64,000 nt of DNA from Cryptosporangium phraense (GTDB taxonomy: Bacteria > Actinomycetota > Actinomycetes > Mycobacteriales > Cryptosporangiaceae). The DNA lies in contig NZ_VIRS01000032.1 in assembly GCF_006912135.1 (NCBI RefSeq), positions 21,260-85,259 on the forward strand, read 5' to 3'. Made by a program: the position numbers and the translations under genes. Positions 24,921 to 33,780 of the stretch are shown here, piece by piece (the first letter of the stretch is position 1; every line of letters begins with the position of its first letter). The notes beneath the pieces were generated by a model that worked only from the letters and a program-made list of their open reading frames with translations, had not been told where the DNA came from and ran no database searches.

Positions 24921-26744
24921 ATGCCACTCCGATGGTTTCTCGCGCTGCGCGGACCGGCCGGCTGGTGGCAGGCACCCGTCGTCGCGACGCCCCGGCTGAT
25001 GTCGATCGTGGCCGGGTCCAGCTACGTCACGGCCGGACTGGTCGCGGTGATCGTCGCCGTGCTCGGCGAGGACCTGGCCGACGCGATCGGGGAGTGCGCA
25101 CTCGGTATCGCCTCGGCCACCGCCGGAGCGATCGTCCTGCTGACCGGCCGTCGCTGGCCCCGATGGGCGTTCCACCTGGTCATCAGCACCGCGGTGGCGT
25201 TCATCACGCTCGTCGTCTGGCTCTCGCAGGACGAGGGGCACGCGCTCGCGTACGCCACGATCTACCCGCTCGCGTCGCTGTTCACGATGTTCTTCTTCAG
25301 CTGGGCGGTGGGGCTGATCTACCAGGTCGCGATCGCGATCTCGCTGGTCGGCGGCGAGCTCGCGTGGACCGGGCTCCCGCGTGACGTCGTGCTCCCGCTG
25401 CTCGCCACCAACGCGGTGGTGGCGGTCATCATCGGGTGGCTCGTCCGCGAGGCGACCGAGGCCGAGGCCGACACGCTGACCGGCCTGCCCAACCGTCGCG
25501 GCCTGCAACGCGCCGTCGATCAGGCCTTGGACGCCGCCCGGCGGGACGCGACGCCGGTGACCGTGGCGTTCCTCGACCTGGACAGCTTCCGGCGGGTCAA
25601 CGAGCTCCTCGGCACCGCCCAGGCCGACCGGCTGCTGCGGCTGACCGGCCAGGCCTGGCGGCACGTGCTCCCGGCCGACGCGCTGCTGGCCCGCTCCGGC
25701 GGCGACGAGTTCGGCGTCGTCCTGCCCGGGGTGGCCGCGGCCGAGGGCGCGGTGATCATCGACGGGCTGCGGGCGCTGCTCCCGGAGGACCGGACCTGCT
25801 CGGCGGGCGTCGCCGAGTGGCGGGCCGGCGACTCGGCCTCGGTGCTGCTGGGTCGGGCCGACGCGGCGCTGCAGCAGGCGAAGCTGTCGGGCCGGTCGCG
25901 GACGTTCGTCGACGTGCACAGCGGCGCGCAGAGCCGGGAGATGGTCGACGCGCTGCCGGCCGGCGAGTTCCTGGTCGTCTATCAGCCGATCGTCGACCTG
26001 GCCAGCGGCGTCGTCGTCGGGGCCGAGGCGCTGGTGCGCTGGACCCACCCGGAGCGCGGGACGATCCCGCCGATCGAGTTCATCCCGCTCGCCGAGGAGT
26101 CGGGGTTCATCCTCGACCTGGGCCGCTGGGTGCTGCGCGCGGCCTGCGAGGAGGCCGCGACCTGGGACTGGGCCGAGAACCCGCGGATCTCGGTCAACGT
26201 CTCCGGGCGGCAGCTGCACGACCTGGAGTTCGTGCCCGACGTCCGGCGGATCCTGGCCGACACCGGGCTGCCGCCCCGTCGGCTGGTGCTCGAGGTCACC
26301 GAGAGCATGCTCGAGGCGGACGCCCCGGTGGCGCTGGCCGCGCTGGAGGCGTTGCGGGCCGACGGGGTGCGGATCGCGGTGGACGACTTCGGCACCGGGT
26401 ACTCGTCGCTGAGCCGTCTCGACCGGTTGCCGGTCGACATCCTGAAGATCGATCGGGCGTTCGTGAACGCGCTGCGCCCCGACACCGCGGTGGCCCCGGT
26501 GATCACCGCTATCGTCGCGCTGGCCCAGGCGCTGGGGATGAGCACGGTCGCCGAGGGGATCGAGGAGCCGTATCAGGCGGCGGCGCTGATCGCCCACGGA
26601 TGCTCGGCCGGGCAGGGCTGGCTCTACGGCCGGCCCGGACCGGCGGCGGAGCTGGCCCGCCTGGCCGAGGCCCCGCCCCCGCCGCCGCTGGCCGCCTGCC
26701 CCGCCCTGGCCGAGCCCGCCCGCCTGGCCACCTCCCGCTTCTGA
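24921..26744 (+). CDS. membrane-anchored GGDEF-EAL cyclic-di-GMP protein
   Basis: 607 residues. Five to six membrane helices (residues about 22-172) are followed by a GGDEF domain (180-330) and an EAL domain (345-595). The GGDEF loop is intact (SGGDEF, 259-264); no RxxD inhibitory site precedes it. In the EAL domain the metal and catalytic residues are present: EAL at 369-371, NVSGRQL, EVTESML, DDFGTGYSSL, ILKIDRAF and VAEGIE. The protein can therefore be expected to hydrolyse c-di-GMP and possibly make it. Start at 24921 is supported by AGAGGAG. In actinomycetes such proteins set the timing of development through c-di-GMP. Confidence 0.92.
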   Translation: MPLRWFLALRGPAGWWQAPVVATPRLMSIVAGSSYVTAGLVAVIVAVLGEDLADAIGECALGIASATAGAIVLLTGRRWPRWAFHLVISTAVAFITLVVWLSQDEGHALAYATIYPLASLFTMFFFSWAVGLIYQVAIAISLVGGELAWTGLPRDVVLPLLATNAVVAVIIGWLVREATEAEADTLTGLPNRRGLQRAVDQALDAARRDATPVTVAFLDLDSFRRVNELLGTAQADRLLRLTGQAWRHVLPADALLARSGGDEFGVVLPGVAAAEGAVIIDGLRALLPEDRTCSAGVAEWRAGDSASVLLGRADAALQQAKLSGRSRTFVDVHSGAQSREMVDALPAGEFLVVYQPIVDLASGVVVGAEALVRWTHPERGTIPPIEFIPLAEESGFILDLGRWVLRAACEEAATWDWAENPRISVNVSGRQLHDLEFVPDVRRILADTGLPPRRLVLEVTESMLEADAPVALAALEALRADGVRIAVDDFGTGYSSLSRLDRLPVDILKIDRAFVNALRPDTAVAPVITAIVALAQALGMSTVAEGIEEPYQAAALIAHGCSAGQGWLYGRPGPAAELARLAEAPPPPPLAACPALAEPARLATSRF

Positions 26745-26759
26745 GCCGCCCCGGCGGCC

Positions 26760-26837
26760 CCGGCGGCCCGGCCGCCACGACGGGCCCGGCGGCCCGGCCG
26801 CCACGACGGGCCCGGCGGCCCCGGCCGCCCCGACGGA
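26760..26837. repeat. 26-bp GC repeats in a convergent intergenic gap, probable bidirectional terminator
   Basis: CGGCGGCCCGGCCGCCACGA blocks recur with 26-bp period at 26760 and 26786, with a degenerate third at 26812. Each unit is self-complementary (GGCGGCC/GGCCGCC), so RNA from either side would fold strongly. It sits between the convergent GGDEF-EAL gene and the WD40 remnant. Confidence 0.55.
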
Positions 26838-26852
26838 AGCGGCCCGAGCCGA

Positions 26853-27852
26853 TCACGCGGCCAGGTGCCAGAGCCGCACGGTCTTGTCGACGCTGCTCGT
26901 GGCCAGGAGGTCGTCGGCCGGGCCGAACACCGCGGTGAAGACCCCGCCCGAATGCCCGGCCAGCGGTTCGCCGAGCGCCCGGCCGCGGGCCGGATCCCAG
27001 AACCGCACGGTCTTGTCGCGCCCGGCGCTGGCCACGACCGAGCCGTCGGGGCTGAACGACGCCCGGTACTCCCCGTGCGGGTGACCGCTGAGCGGACGGT
27101 GCTGCCCGGTGGCGAGAGTCCAGATCCGTAGCGTGGTGTCCCGGCTGTCGTCGCCGGTGGAGACGAGGAGCTTGCCGTCCGGGCTGAACGCCACCGACGA
27201 CACCGGGCCGGTGTGGCCGGTGAGTGGGTGACCCACCGGCCGTCCGGTGGCCGTGCTCCAGAGCCGGACGGTCCGGTCCCGGCTCGCGGACGCGAGCAGC
27301 GTCCCGTCCGGATGGAACGCGACGGAGACCACCGCGTCGGTGCAGCCGACCAGCGGGTGGCCGACCGGGTGACCGGTCTCGGCGTCCGAGAGGCGGGCCG
27401 TCCCGTCCCGGCCGGCGGACGCGACGAGCGTGCCGTCGGGGCTGAACGCGACGGCGGCCACCGACGCGGTGTGGCCGGTGAACGGGACGCCGATCGGGTG
27501 ACCGGTGGCGGTGTCCCACAGGCGCACGGTGCGGTCCCGGCTGCAGCTGACCAGGGTCCGTCCGTCCGGGCTGAACGCCACCGCGGGCACCGGGCCGGTG
27601 TGGCCGGTCAGCGGGACGCCGATGGGGCGGCCGGTAGCGACCTCCCAGAGCCGGATCGCCTCGTCGTGGCTGCCGCTGGCCAGTGTCGCGCCGTCGGCGC
27701 TGAAGGTCAGCGCCTCGTCGAGTACCCACTCCGACTCCGCGGCGGCCGGCGTGAGGACGACGACGAGGGCGTGCGGCCGCCAGGAACTCGGCGAGCCGCT
27801 GGACGTACGGGCGGTCGCTGCGGCTGTAGCTGATGAACACCGGCCCGGCCAC
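26853..27852 (-). pseudogene. TIR-WD40 protein, broken by frameshift and internal deletion
   Basis: The ATG at 27852 opens a TIR start, GPVFISYSRSDRPYVQRLAE, which continues for about 27 codons. After about 27772 the frame is wrong; the next frame gives the end of a TIR domain (ALVVVLTPAAAESEWVLDEA) and then WD40 repeats. The middle of the TIR fold, about 40 residues, is missing, and the TIR tail runs straight into a half WD repeat. The remaining frame (26853-27590) has five to six WD40 blades with FSPDG and DKTVRLW motifs. Intact relatives pair a TIR signalling or NAD-cleaving domain with a WD40 sensor. The blades are well preserved, so the damage looks recent, or the 245-residue WD40 part may still be made from the GTG at 27590. 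Confidence 0.65.
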
Positions 27853-27870
27853 AGCGCCCCCGTCCCGTCG

Positions 27871-29367
27871 TCAGTTCTTCCAGTGTGAACGGATCAGGTC
27901 GGCGCAGCGTTCGCCGATCATCATCACGGTCAGGTTCGGGTTGACCGTCGTCAGCGACGGCATGACCGACGCGTCCGCCACCCGCAGGCCCTCGACCCCG
28001 CGGACGCGCAGCTGCGGGTCGAGCACCGAGGACGCGTCCCGGCCCATCTGGGCCGTGCACGACGGGTGGTAGACGGTGTTGTGCGTCTTGTGGACGTAGT
28101 CCAGCAGCTCGTCGTCGGTGACCGCGTCGGGCCCGGGTGCCAGCTCGCGGGCGACCCAGCCGGCCAGCGCCGGTTGCGCGGCGATCGTCCGGGCCAGCCG
28201 CAGCCCGGCCAGCATCACCCGCTCGTCCTCGCCGTCGGGGTCGGTGAAGTACCGCGGATCGACGCGGGCCTTGTCGCGGAAGTCCCGCGACCGCAGCCGC
28301 ACGGTGCCCCGCGACCGGCCCCGGGTGACGTTCGGGGTCAGGCAGAAGCCGTTCTCGGTGGTCGGGTAGCCGTGCCGCACGGTGTTCAGGTCGAACGGCA
28401 CCGAGCCGTAGTGCATCATCAGGTCGGGCCGGTCGAGCCCGGGAACGGTGGCCGTGAACAGGCCGATCTCCCACCACTGGGTCGACTCGGTGACCATCGG
28501 CGCGGCGGCTTCCCACATCACCAGGCCCTCGACGTGGTCGTCGAGATTCGCGCCGACGCCGGGGGAGTCGACCAGGACGTCGACCCCGACCTCGCGCAAA
28601 TGCTCGGCCGGGCCGATGCCCGAGAGCATCAGCAGCTTCGGGGTGTCGATCGCTCCGCACGAGACGACGACCTCGCGCCGGGCGTCCACCGTGAGGCGGT
28701 GCACGCGGTCGGCGGCGAGGTACTCGACGCCGGTGGCCCGCCCGTCCCGGATCAGCACCTTCGAGGCCCAGGCGTCGGTGACGACGGTCAGGTTCGGGCG
28801 CGCCCCGAGGATCGGGTGGAGATACGCGTGCGACGCCGAGCTGCGCGTCCCGTCGTCGTCGGCGTTGATCTGGAACCAGCCGGCCCCGTTCACCGCCGTC
28901 GAGCCGTTCGTGAACTCGACGGTCGGCAACCCGGCCTGGGCCGCCGCCTCCAGCACCGCGACGCCGCACGGGTCCTTGGGCGGAATCGTCCGCAGGTTCA
29001 CCTCGAGCCGTTCCAGCAGCGGCCGGACCTCGCCGAACGTCCACCCGGGCAGGTCCCAGGCGGCGAGATCCTCGGCCGGCGGCCAGAACGCGATGCACGA
29101 GTTGTGGGACGAGCACCCGCCGAGCACCCGGGCCCGCGAGTGGCGCAGGAAGCTGTTGCCGCGCTCCTGGGGCTCGACCAGGTAGTCCCAGTCGTACCCG
29201 GACTCCAGCAGGAACATCCAGTCGGTCAGCCGCAGGATCTTCTGGTCGTCGACGTCGGTGGGGCCCGCCTCGAGCAGGCACACGGTGACGTTCGGATCCT
29301 CGGACAGGCGCGCCGCCACGACGCACCCCGCGCTGCCGCCACCCACGACGACGTAGTCGAACTCCAT
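27871..29367 (-). CDS. betA: GMC-family flavoprotein, choline dehydrogenase-like
   Basis: 498 residues. The FAD-binding start DYVVVGGGSAGCVVAARLSE and second GMC signature region are clear, and the active-site histidine lies in VYHPSCTAQMG, close to the choline oxidase/dehydrogenase HPxxT pattern. It would oxidise choline to betaine aldehyde. The start is 2 bp past the stop of the betaine-aldehyde dehydrogenase gene, so the two are coupled. That pairing and the downstream betaine-degradation operon support choline; other alcohols remain possible for a GMC enzyme. Symbol assigned from context. Confidence 0.8.
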   Translation of the reverse strand: MEFDYVVVGGGSAGCVVAARLSEDPNVTVCLLEAGPTDVDDQKILRLTDWMFLLESGYDWDYLVEPQERGNSFLRHSRARVLGGCSSHNSCIAFWPPAEDLAAWDLPGWTFGEVRPLLERLEVNLRTIPPKDPCGVAVLEAAAQAGLPTVEFTNGSTAVNGAGWFQINADDDGTRSSASHAYLHPILGARPNLTVVTDAWASKVLIRDGRATGVEYLAADRVHRLTVDARREVVVSCGAIDTPKLLMLSGIGPAEHLREVGVDVLVDSPGVGANLDDHVEGLVMWEAAAPMVTESTQWWEIGLFTATVPGLDRPDLMMHYGSVPFDLNTVRHGYPTTENGFCLTPNVTRGRSRGTVRLRSRDFRDKARVDPRYFTDPDGEDERVMLAGLRLARTIAAQPALAGWVARELAPGPDAVTDDELLDYVHKTHNTVYHPSCTAQMGRDASSVLDPQLRVRGVEGLRVADASVMPSLTTVNPNLTVMMIGERCADLIRSHWKN

Positions 29368-29369
29368 GC

Positions 29370-30833
29370 TCAGCCCTTGAACCAGCGGAGCGGGGCGGGG
29401 GCGGTGTTCTGCCAGATGTGTTTCGCCTCGCGGTACTCGGCCAGCCCGGTGGGGCCGAGCTCACGCCCGTTGCCGGACTGCTTGTACCCGCCCCACTCGG
29501 CCTGCGGCACGTACGGGTGGTAGTCGTTGATCCAGACCGTGCCCGCCCGGATGCCCCGGGCCATCCGCTCGGCGCGCGCCGCGTCCGTGGTCCACACCGC
29601 GCCGGCCAGCCCGTACTTGGTGTCGTTGGCCAGGGCCAGCGCCTCGGCCTCGGTCTCGAACGTCTCGACGGTGAGCAGCGGCCCGAACGTCTCCTCCCGG
29701 ACGATGCGCATGTCGGCCCGGCACCCGTCGAACACCGTCGGGCGGTAGAAGTAGCCGTTGGCGAGCGCGGGATCGTCCGGGCGGCGTCCGCCGGCGACCA
29801 GCGTCGCGCCCTCGGCCAGACCTGCGGCCACGTAGGCCTCGACCTTGTCGCGGTGCGCGGCCGACACCAGCGGACCGGTCTCCGACGACGGGTCGAGCCC
29901 GTTGCCGACGACGATCCGCTCGGCCCGGGCCGCGACCTCGGCGACCACGTCGTCGTGGATCGACGCCTCGACCAGCAGCCGGGCGCCGGCCGAGCAGACC
30001 TGCCCGGAGTGGAGGAACACCGCGGTCAGCGCGTAGTCGACGATCGTGTCGAAGTCGCTGTCGGCGAACACGATGTTCGGGTTCTTGCCGCCGAGCTCGA
30101 CCGTGACCCGCTTGACCGTGTCGGCGGCGGCCTTGAGGATCCGCTTCCCGGTGGCGACGCCCCCGGTGAACGACACCAGGTCGACCTCGGGGTGCTCGAC
30201 CAGCGCGCCGCCGACCGGCCCGGCGCCGAGCACGAGGTTGACGACGCCGTCCGGCACCCCGGCCTCGACCAGCAGCTCGACCAGCCGGATCGTCGTCAGC
30301 GGCGTGACCTCGCTGGGCTTGACGACCACGGTGTTGCCGGCCGCCAGGGCCGGTGCGACCTTCCAGGAGATCTGCAGCAGCGGATAGTTCCACGGCGTGA
30401 TCAGCGCGCAGACGCCGACCGGCTCGTAGACGATGCGGCTGACCACGGTGGACTGCCCGGCGTCGACGAGCCGCCCGGGGTCGCTGCCCGCGATGCCCGC
30501 GTAGTAGCGGAAGACCGAGATCACGTCGTCGACGTCGAGCCCCGACTCGAGCAGCGTCTTGCCGGTGTCGAGCGTCTCCAGGCGGGCGATGTCGTCCTTG
30601 TCGCGGGCCAGCAGGTCGGCGACCTTGGTGAGGATCGCCGCCCGGTCACCGACCGGGGTGTTCGCCCAGCCACCGGCGTCGAACGCGCGCCGGGCCGCGG
30701 TGACCGCCCGACCGACGTCGGACGCGTCGGCCAGATCGACCTGCGCGACCGTGCTGCCGTCGAACGGGTTGAGTACGTCGTCTTTGCCGCCGGAACCGGG
30801 ACTCCAGATTCCGTCGATGAACAGGCCGGGCAC
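29370..30833 (-). CDS. betB: betaine-aldehyde dehydrogenase-like NAD(P)+ aldehyde dehydrogenase
   Basis: 487 residues, standard ALDH length. Motifs: substrate-tunnel PWNYPLLQISWKVAPALAAG, NAD-binding FTGGVATGK, catalytic Glu in VELGGKNPNIVFAD, catalytic Cys in HSGQVCSAGARL, and C-terminal EWGGYKQSGNGRELG. It oxidises betaine aldehyde to glycine betaine. First gene of the two-gene betBA unit, divergent from the IclR regulator at 30968. ALDH subfamilies are hard to separate by eye, so the substrate rests on the betA neighbour. Confidence 0.85.
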   Translation of the reverse strand: MPGLFIDGIWSPGSGGKDDVLNPFDGSTVAQVDLADASDVGRAVTAARRAFDAGGWANTPVGDRAAILTKVADLLARDKDDIARLETLDTGKTLLESGLDVDDVISVFRYYAGIAGSDPGRLVDAGQSTVVSRIVYEPVGVCALITPWNYPLLQISWKVAPALAAGNTVVVKPSEVTPLTTIRLVELLVEAGVPDGVVNLVLGAGPVGGALVEHPEVDLVSFTGGVATGKRILKAAADTVKRVTVELGGKNPNIVFADSDFDTIVDYALTAVFLHSGQVCSAGARLLVEASIHDDVVAEVAARAERIVVGNGLDPSSETGPLVSAAHRDKVEAYVAAGLAEGATLVAGGRRPDDPALANGYFYRPTVFDGCRADMRIVREETFGPLLTVETFETEAEALALANDTKYGLAGAVWTTDAARAERMARGIRAGTVWINDYHPYVPQAEWGGYKQSGNGRELGPTGLAEYREAKHIWQNTAPAPLRWFKG

Positions 30834-30864
30834 CCGTCACCGCCTCTCTCACGAAGGGGCATCG

Positions 30865-30900
30865 TTGCGCCAGGCGAACCGTGTTGATTGCTCGGCAACA
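30865..30900. promoter_or_regulatory. candidate operators between betBA and the IclR gene
   Basis: Two symmetric words lie in the 134-bp divergent gap: TTGCGCCAGGCGAA (30865-30878) and TGTTG-N9-CAACA (30882-30900). A related word, TTGCG-N4-GCG, is found upstream of the betaine-degradation operon (42998-43011, minus strand), so one regulator might control both. The IclR protein encoded next door is the obvious candidate. Confidence 0.4.
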
Positions 30901-30967
30901 GTCTGGCCGGGCGATTTTCGCGGGTCAAGAACCGGCGTTCGGCCTGTGGACGACCTAGAGTTGCGTC

Positions 30968-31768
30968 ATGCGGAACAGTGAGCGCCTTTCGGAAGAGGTC
31001 GTTCCGCCTGCGCCGGCCGGTGTGCAATCGGTCGACCGCGCGGTCAGCGTTCTGGAGATCCTGGCCCGGCGCGGCGAAGCCGGGGTCAGCGAGGTCGCCG
31101 GCGAGCTCGGTGTCCACAAGTCGACCGCGTTCCGGTTGCTCGAGACGCTCGAAGACCGCAGCATGGTCGAGCAGACCGCCGACCGGGGCAAGTACCGCCT
31201 CGGCTTCGGCGTCGTCCGGCTGGCCGGGGCCGTGTCCGCGCGGCTCGACGTCGTCCAGCAGGGCCGGCCCGCCTGCGAACAGCTCGCGGCCGCGGTCGGC
31301 GAGACCGTGAACCTGGCCGTACTGCGCGAGCACTACGCGGTCAACGTCGACCAGGTCCGCGGCCGGGCGACGGTCACGACCCACAACTGGGTCGGCCAGC
31401 TCACCCCGCTGCACGCCACGTCGAGCGGGAAGGTGCTGCTCTCCGCGCTGTCGGCGGCCGACCGCCGGGCCGCGTACGCGTCCGGCGACCTGGCCGCGTA
31501 CACCCCGGCCACGATCGTGTCGGTCTCCGCCCTCGAAGAACAACTGGCCGACGCTCTGGAGCGCGGCTACGCGGTGACCGTCGAGGAGTACGAGATCGGT
31601 CTGAACGCGGTGGCGGCCCCGGTGCGGGACGCCAACGGCACCGTGGTCGCCGCGGTCAGCGCGTCCGGGCCGGCGTACCGGTGCCCGGAGGAGCGGCTGC
31701 ACGAGATCGCGCCGGTCGTCGTGGGCACCGGCGAGGAGATCAGCCGCCGGCTCGGCTACTTCGGCTGA
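30968..31768 (+). CDS. IclR-family transcriptional regulator
   Basis: 266 residues. N-terminal winged helix (QSVDRAVSVLEILARRG, VSEVAGELGVHKSTAFRLLE, DRGKYRLGFGVVRL) and a C-terminal IclR ligand-binding domain (LHATSSGKVLLSAL, GYAVTVEEYEIGLNAVAAPV). Divergent from betBA and 134 bp away, it probably senses choline, betaine or an intermediate and controls that operon. The last 13 bp overlap the convergent PucR-type gene. Confidence 0.92.
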   Translation: MRNSERLSEEVVPPAPAGVQSVDRAVSVLEILARRGEAGVSEVAGELGVHKSTAFRLLETLEDRSMVEQTADRGKYRLGFGVVRLAGAVSARLDVVQQGRPACEQLAAAVGETVNLAVLREHYAVNVDQVRGRATVTTHNWVGQLTPLHATSSGKVLLSALSAADRRAAYASGDLAAYTPATIVSVSALEEQLADALERGYAVTVEEYEIGLNAVAAPVRDANGTVVAAVSASGPAYRCPEERLHEIAPVVVGTGEEISRRLGYFG

Positions 31769-32802
31769 GCGCCGGTCGGGTGTCGGCCCAGCAGGAAGAG
31801 CGCGAGCTCCACCCGGAGACGTTCGGACGGGTCGTCCAGCTCGACCGGGAGCAGCTGATCGATCTGCGCGAGCCGGCGATCGAGCGTGTGGCGATGGACG
31901 TGCAGGAGGCGGGCCATCGCCGAGCGGCGCCGGCCGGCACCGAGGTAGCAGACGAGCGTCGCGGTCAGGTCGTCGTCGGTCGGGGTCCGGCCCAGCGGGC
32001 CGAGCGTGCTCCGGACGAAGTCGTCGCGGTCGGCCGGATCGAGCGAGAGCAGCGCGCGGAACGGCGCGGCCGCGACGCCGTCCATGCTGCTCACCCCCAG
32101 GTGGGCCGCCACTGCGGCGCCCCCGATCGCCCGCCGCAGCCCGGCCCCGGCGCCTCCGGCCCCGGCGGTCCCGGCCGTCCCCGATCCCGGGGGCAGGTCG
32201 TCCAGCGGCGCGGCCGACAGGATCACCGCCCAGCCGTCGACCTCGCCGATCAGCGCCGCCGGGTACCGGCGGCGGAGCCGGAGCGCGGTCGAGTCGCTCC
32301 CCGCCGTCGGACCCACGCCGACGGGCGCGGCCGCGGCCCAGCGGAAGCGGACGTCGACCCCGCTGCGCTGGGCCCGGGCGGTCAGGTCGGCGACGGCTTG
32401 CAGGACGCGCATCGCTCGCCGAATGAGGTGACTCAGCAATGTGGAATCGAGTATTCCGCCGGCCGCGAGCCGTTCGATTCCCATTTCGGTGAGGACTTCG
32501 GCGGCTATCTCGTGGGCGAGAATAGTCACTTCCATCGGTATTCCGGCGTTGCCCCGTTCGACCGCGATACCGCGGACCCGCGCGGTCAGGCCGGCCAACG
32601 GCGTATCGGCCACCATGTGGTTCAGCGCAAGGTCAACGGTTCCGGCCATTTTCGCGTGGACGTCCGCGACGACGTCGTCGGGAAGCGAATCCATCAGCGG
32701 AATGCGCGAACTCATCGCATCGAAGACGCGATCGGTGACCAGGTCCAGATCCGCGCGCAACGCGGCCAGGACGTCGGTCAGACCAGCGTGCCTCTCATTC
32801 AC
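31756..32802 (-). CDS. PucR/CdaR-type transcriptional regulator
   Basis: 348 residues. The C-terminus carries the PucR helix-turn-helix (CYLGAGRRRSAMARLLHVHR then HTLDRRLAQIDQLLPVEL). The N-terminal half is helical (residues 1-150) without a recognised sensor domain, and a central GGDEF-like or degenerate region (FRWAAAAPVG to HLGVSSMDG) is interrupted by a Gly/Ala-rich loop. The start overlaps the upstream flavin oxidoreductase gene by 8 bp, so the pair is one unit. PucR/CdaR proteins activate catabolic genes; the ligand is unknown. Confidence 0.8.
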   Translation of the reverse strand: MNERHAGLTDVLAALRADLDLVTDRVFDAMSSRIPLMDSLPDDVVADVHAKMAGTVDLALNHMVADTPLAGLTARVRGIAVERGNAGIPMEVTILAHEIAAEVLTEMGIERLAAGGILDSTLLSHLIRRAMRVLQAVADLTARAQRSGVDVRFRWAAAAPVGVGPTAGSDSTALRLRRRYPAALIGEVDGWAVILSAAPLDDLPPGSGTAGTAGAGGAGAGLRRAIGGAAVAAHLGVSSMDGVAAAPFRALLSLDPADRDDFVRSTLGPLGRTPTDDDLTATLVCYLGAGRRRSAMARLLHVHRHTLDRRLAQIDQLLPVELDDPSERLRVELALFLLGRHPTGAQPK

Positions 32803-33643
32803 TGGTACGACTGACGATGAGCGCGAGCCGCTCGATCTGGTCGACGTCGTCGCCGTAGCAGTAGAAGACGAGTTCGTCGGCGCCGAACGCGCGGTAGGCG
32901 GCGACCATGTCGGCGATCTCGCCCGGATCGGTCAGGGGCTCGCCCCAGCCGGGCCGGCCGGTGAACGCGTAGTAGTCGGCGATCGCCCGACGGGCCCGGT
33001 CCACGGTGCCGGCCGGCCCGATCGCGGTGTTGATCTGCCCGACCAGGCGTGGCCGGCCCGCACGTCCGGCGGCGTCCCAGTCGGCCCGGACCGCGTCCAC
33101 CAGCGGGCCGGCCCAGGCCAGCGGGGCCGCGCACAGGAAGCCGTCGCCGTGGCGCGCGACCCGGCGGAGGGCCGCGGGGGCGAACCCGCCGATGAGGATC
33201 GGCGGTCCGCCGGGGGCGGACGGACGCGGACCGATGCCGGTGCCGGCGTAGGGCTCGCCGCGCCAGATCGCGCGGAGGGCGGTGAGCTGCTCGTCCAGAA
33301 GGCGGCCGCGCTGGGTGATCGGCGTGCCGGCGGCGGCGTGGTCGTCGTCCCGCCCGCCGACCCCGATGCCGAGCACGAAGCGTCCGCCGGACATCCGGTC
33401 CAGGGTCGCGACCTGCTTGGCGAGGAGCGCGGTCGCCCGCAGGGGCCCGAGCAGGACCTCGGTCTGCAGACGGATCCGGGTGGTGGCGCCGGCCAGGACC
33501 GAGAGCGCGACCAGCGGTTCGGGGTTGTCGTAGGCGAGACGGTCGAGCAGCGCCAGCGAGTCGAAGCCGGCGGGCTCCGCCCGCCGGGCCCACGTGAGCA
33601 GGTGAGCGGGGTCGTTGATGGGCAGGCCGAGGCCGATGTCCAT
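32795..33643 (-). CDS. LLM-class (luciferase-like) flavin-dependent oxidoreductase
   Basis: 282 residues starting MDIGLGLPIN. Luciferase-like TIM-barrel pattern: LAYDNPEPLVALSVLAGATT, LQTEVLLGPLRATALLAKQV, LDRMSGGRFVLGIGVGGRDD, PPILIGGFAPAALRRVARHG. Members use FMN or F420 to oxidise small organic substrates. ATG 33643 was chosen over upstream in-frame GTGs because CGGAG lies 6 bp before it and family proteins begin MxIGLxLP. Translationally coupled to the PucR-type regulator. A structured leader lies just upstream (33659-33695). Confidence 0.85.
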   Translation of the reverse strand: MDIGLGLPINDPAHLLTWARRAEPAGFDSLALLDRLAYDNPEPLVALSVLAGATTRIRLQTEVLLGPLRATALLAKQVATLDRMSGGRFVLGIGVGGRDDDHAAAGTPITQRGRLLDEQLTALRAIWRGEPYAGTGIGPRPSAPGGPPILIGGFAPAALRRVARHGDGFLCAAPLAWAGPLVDAVRADWDAAGRAGRPRLVGQINTAIGPAGTVDRARRAIADYYAFTGRPGWGEPLTDPGEIADMVAAYRAFGADELVFYCYGDDVDQIERLALIVSRTSE

Positions 33644-33658
33644 GGGAATCTCCGAAAA

Positions 33659-33695
33659 TGGGCAGCCGACAAGGACTGTCGCCACCTCCTGCCCA
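33659..33695 (-). promoter_or_regulatory. nested hairpin in the leader of the LLM gene
   Basis: Outer stem TGGGCAG / CTGCCCA (33659-33665 with 33689-33695) encloses an inner stem CGACA / TGTCG (33667-33671 with 33677-33681). On the minus-strand mRNA this folds 15 nt upstream of the ATG, overlapping GGCAGGAG. It could mask or expose the ribosome site. No known riboswitch was recognised. The rest of the 137-bp gap shows nothing else. Confidence 0.3.
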
Positions 33696-33780
33696 CGGCT
33701 GGTGGACCCGCTCGTCCCTCTGCGACGCACTTCTCGGACGACCGGTTCGGAGTTCCGCGGCCGATCCTACCGGTCGGCGG

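Noticed and set aside
29368..29656. Extension of the GMC oxidoreductase or other shadow frames into neighbours
   Set aside because: The ATG at 29367 is immediately followed by the FAD-binding motif and abuts the betB stop.
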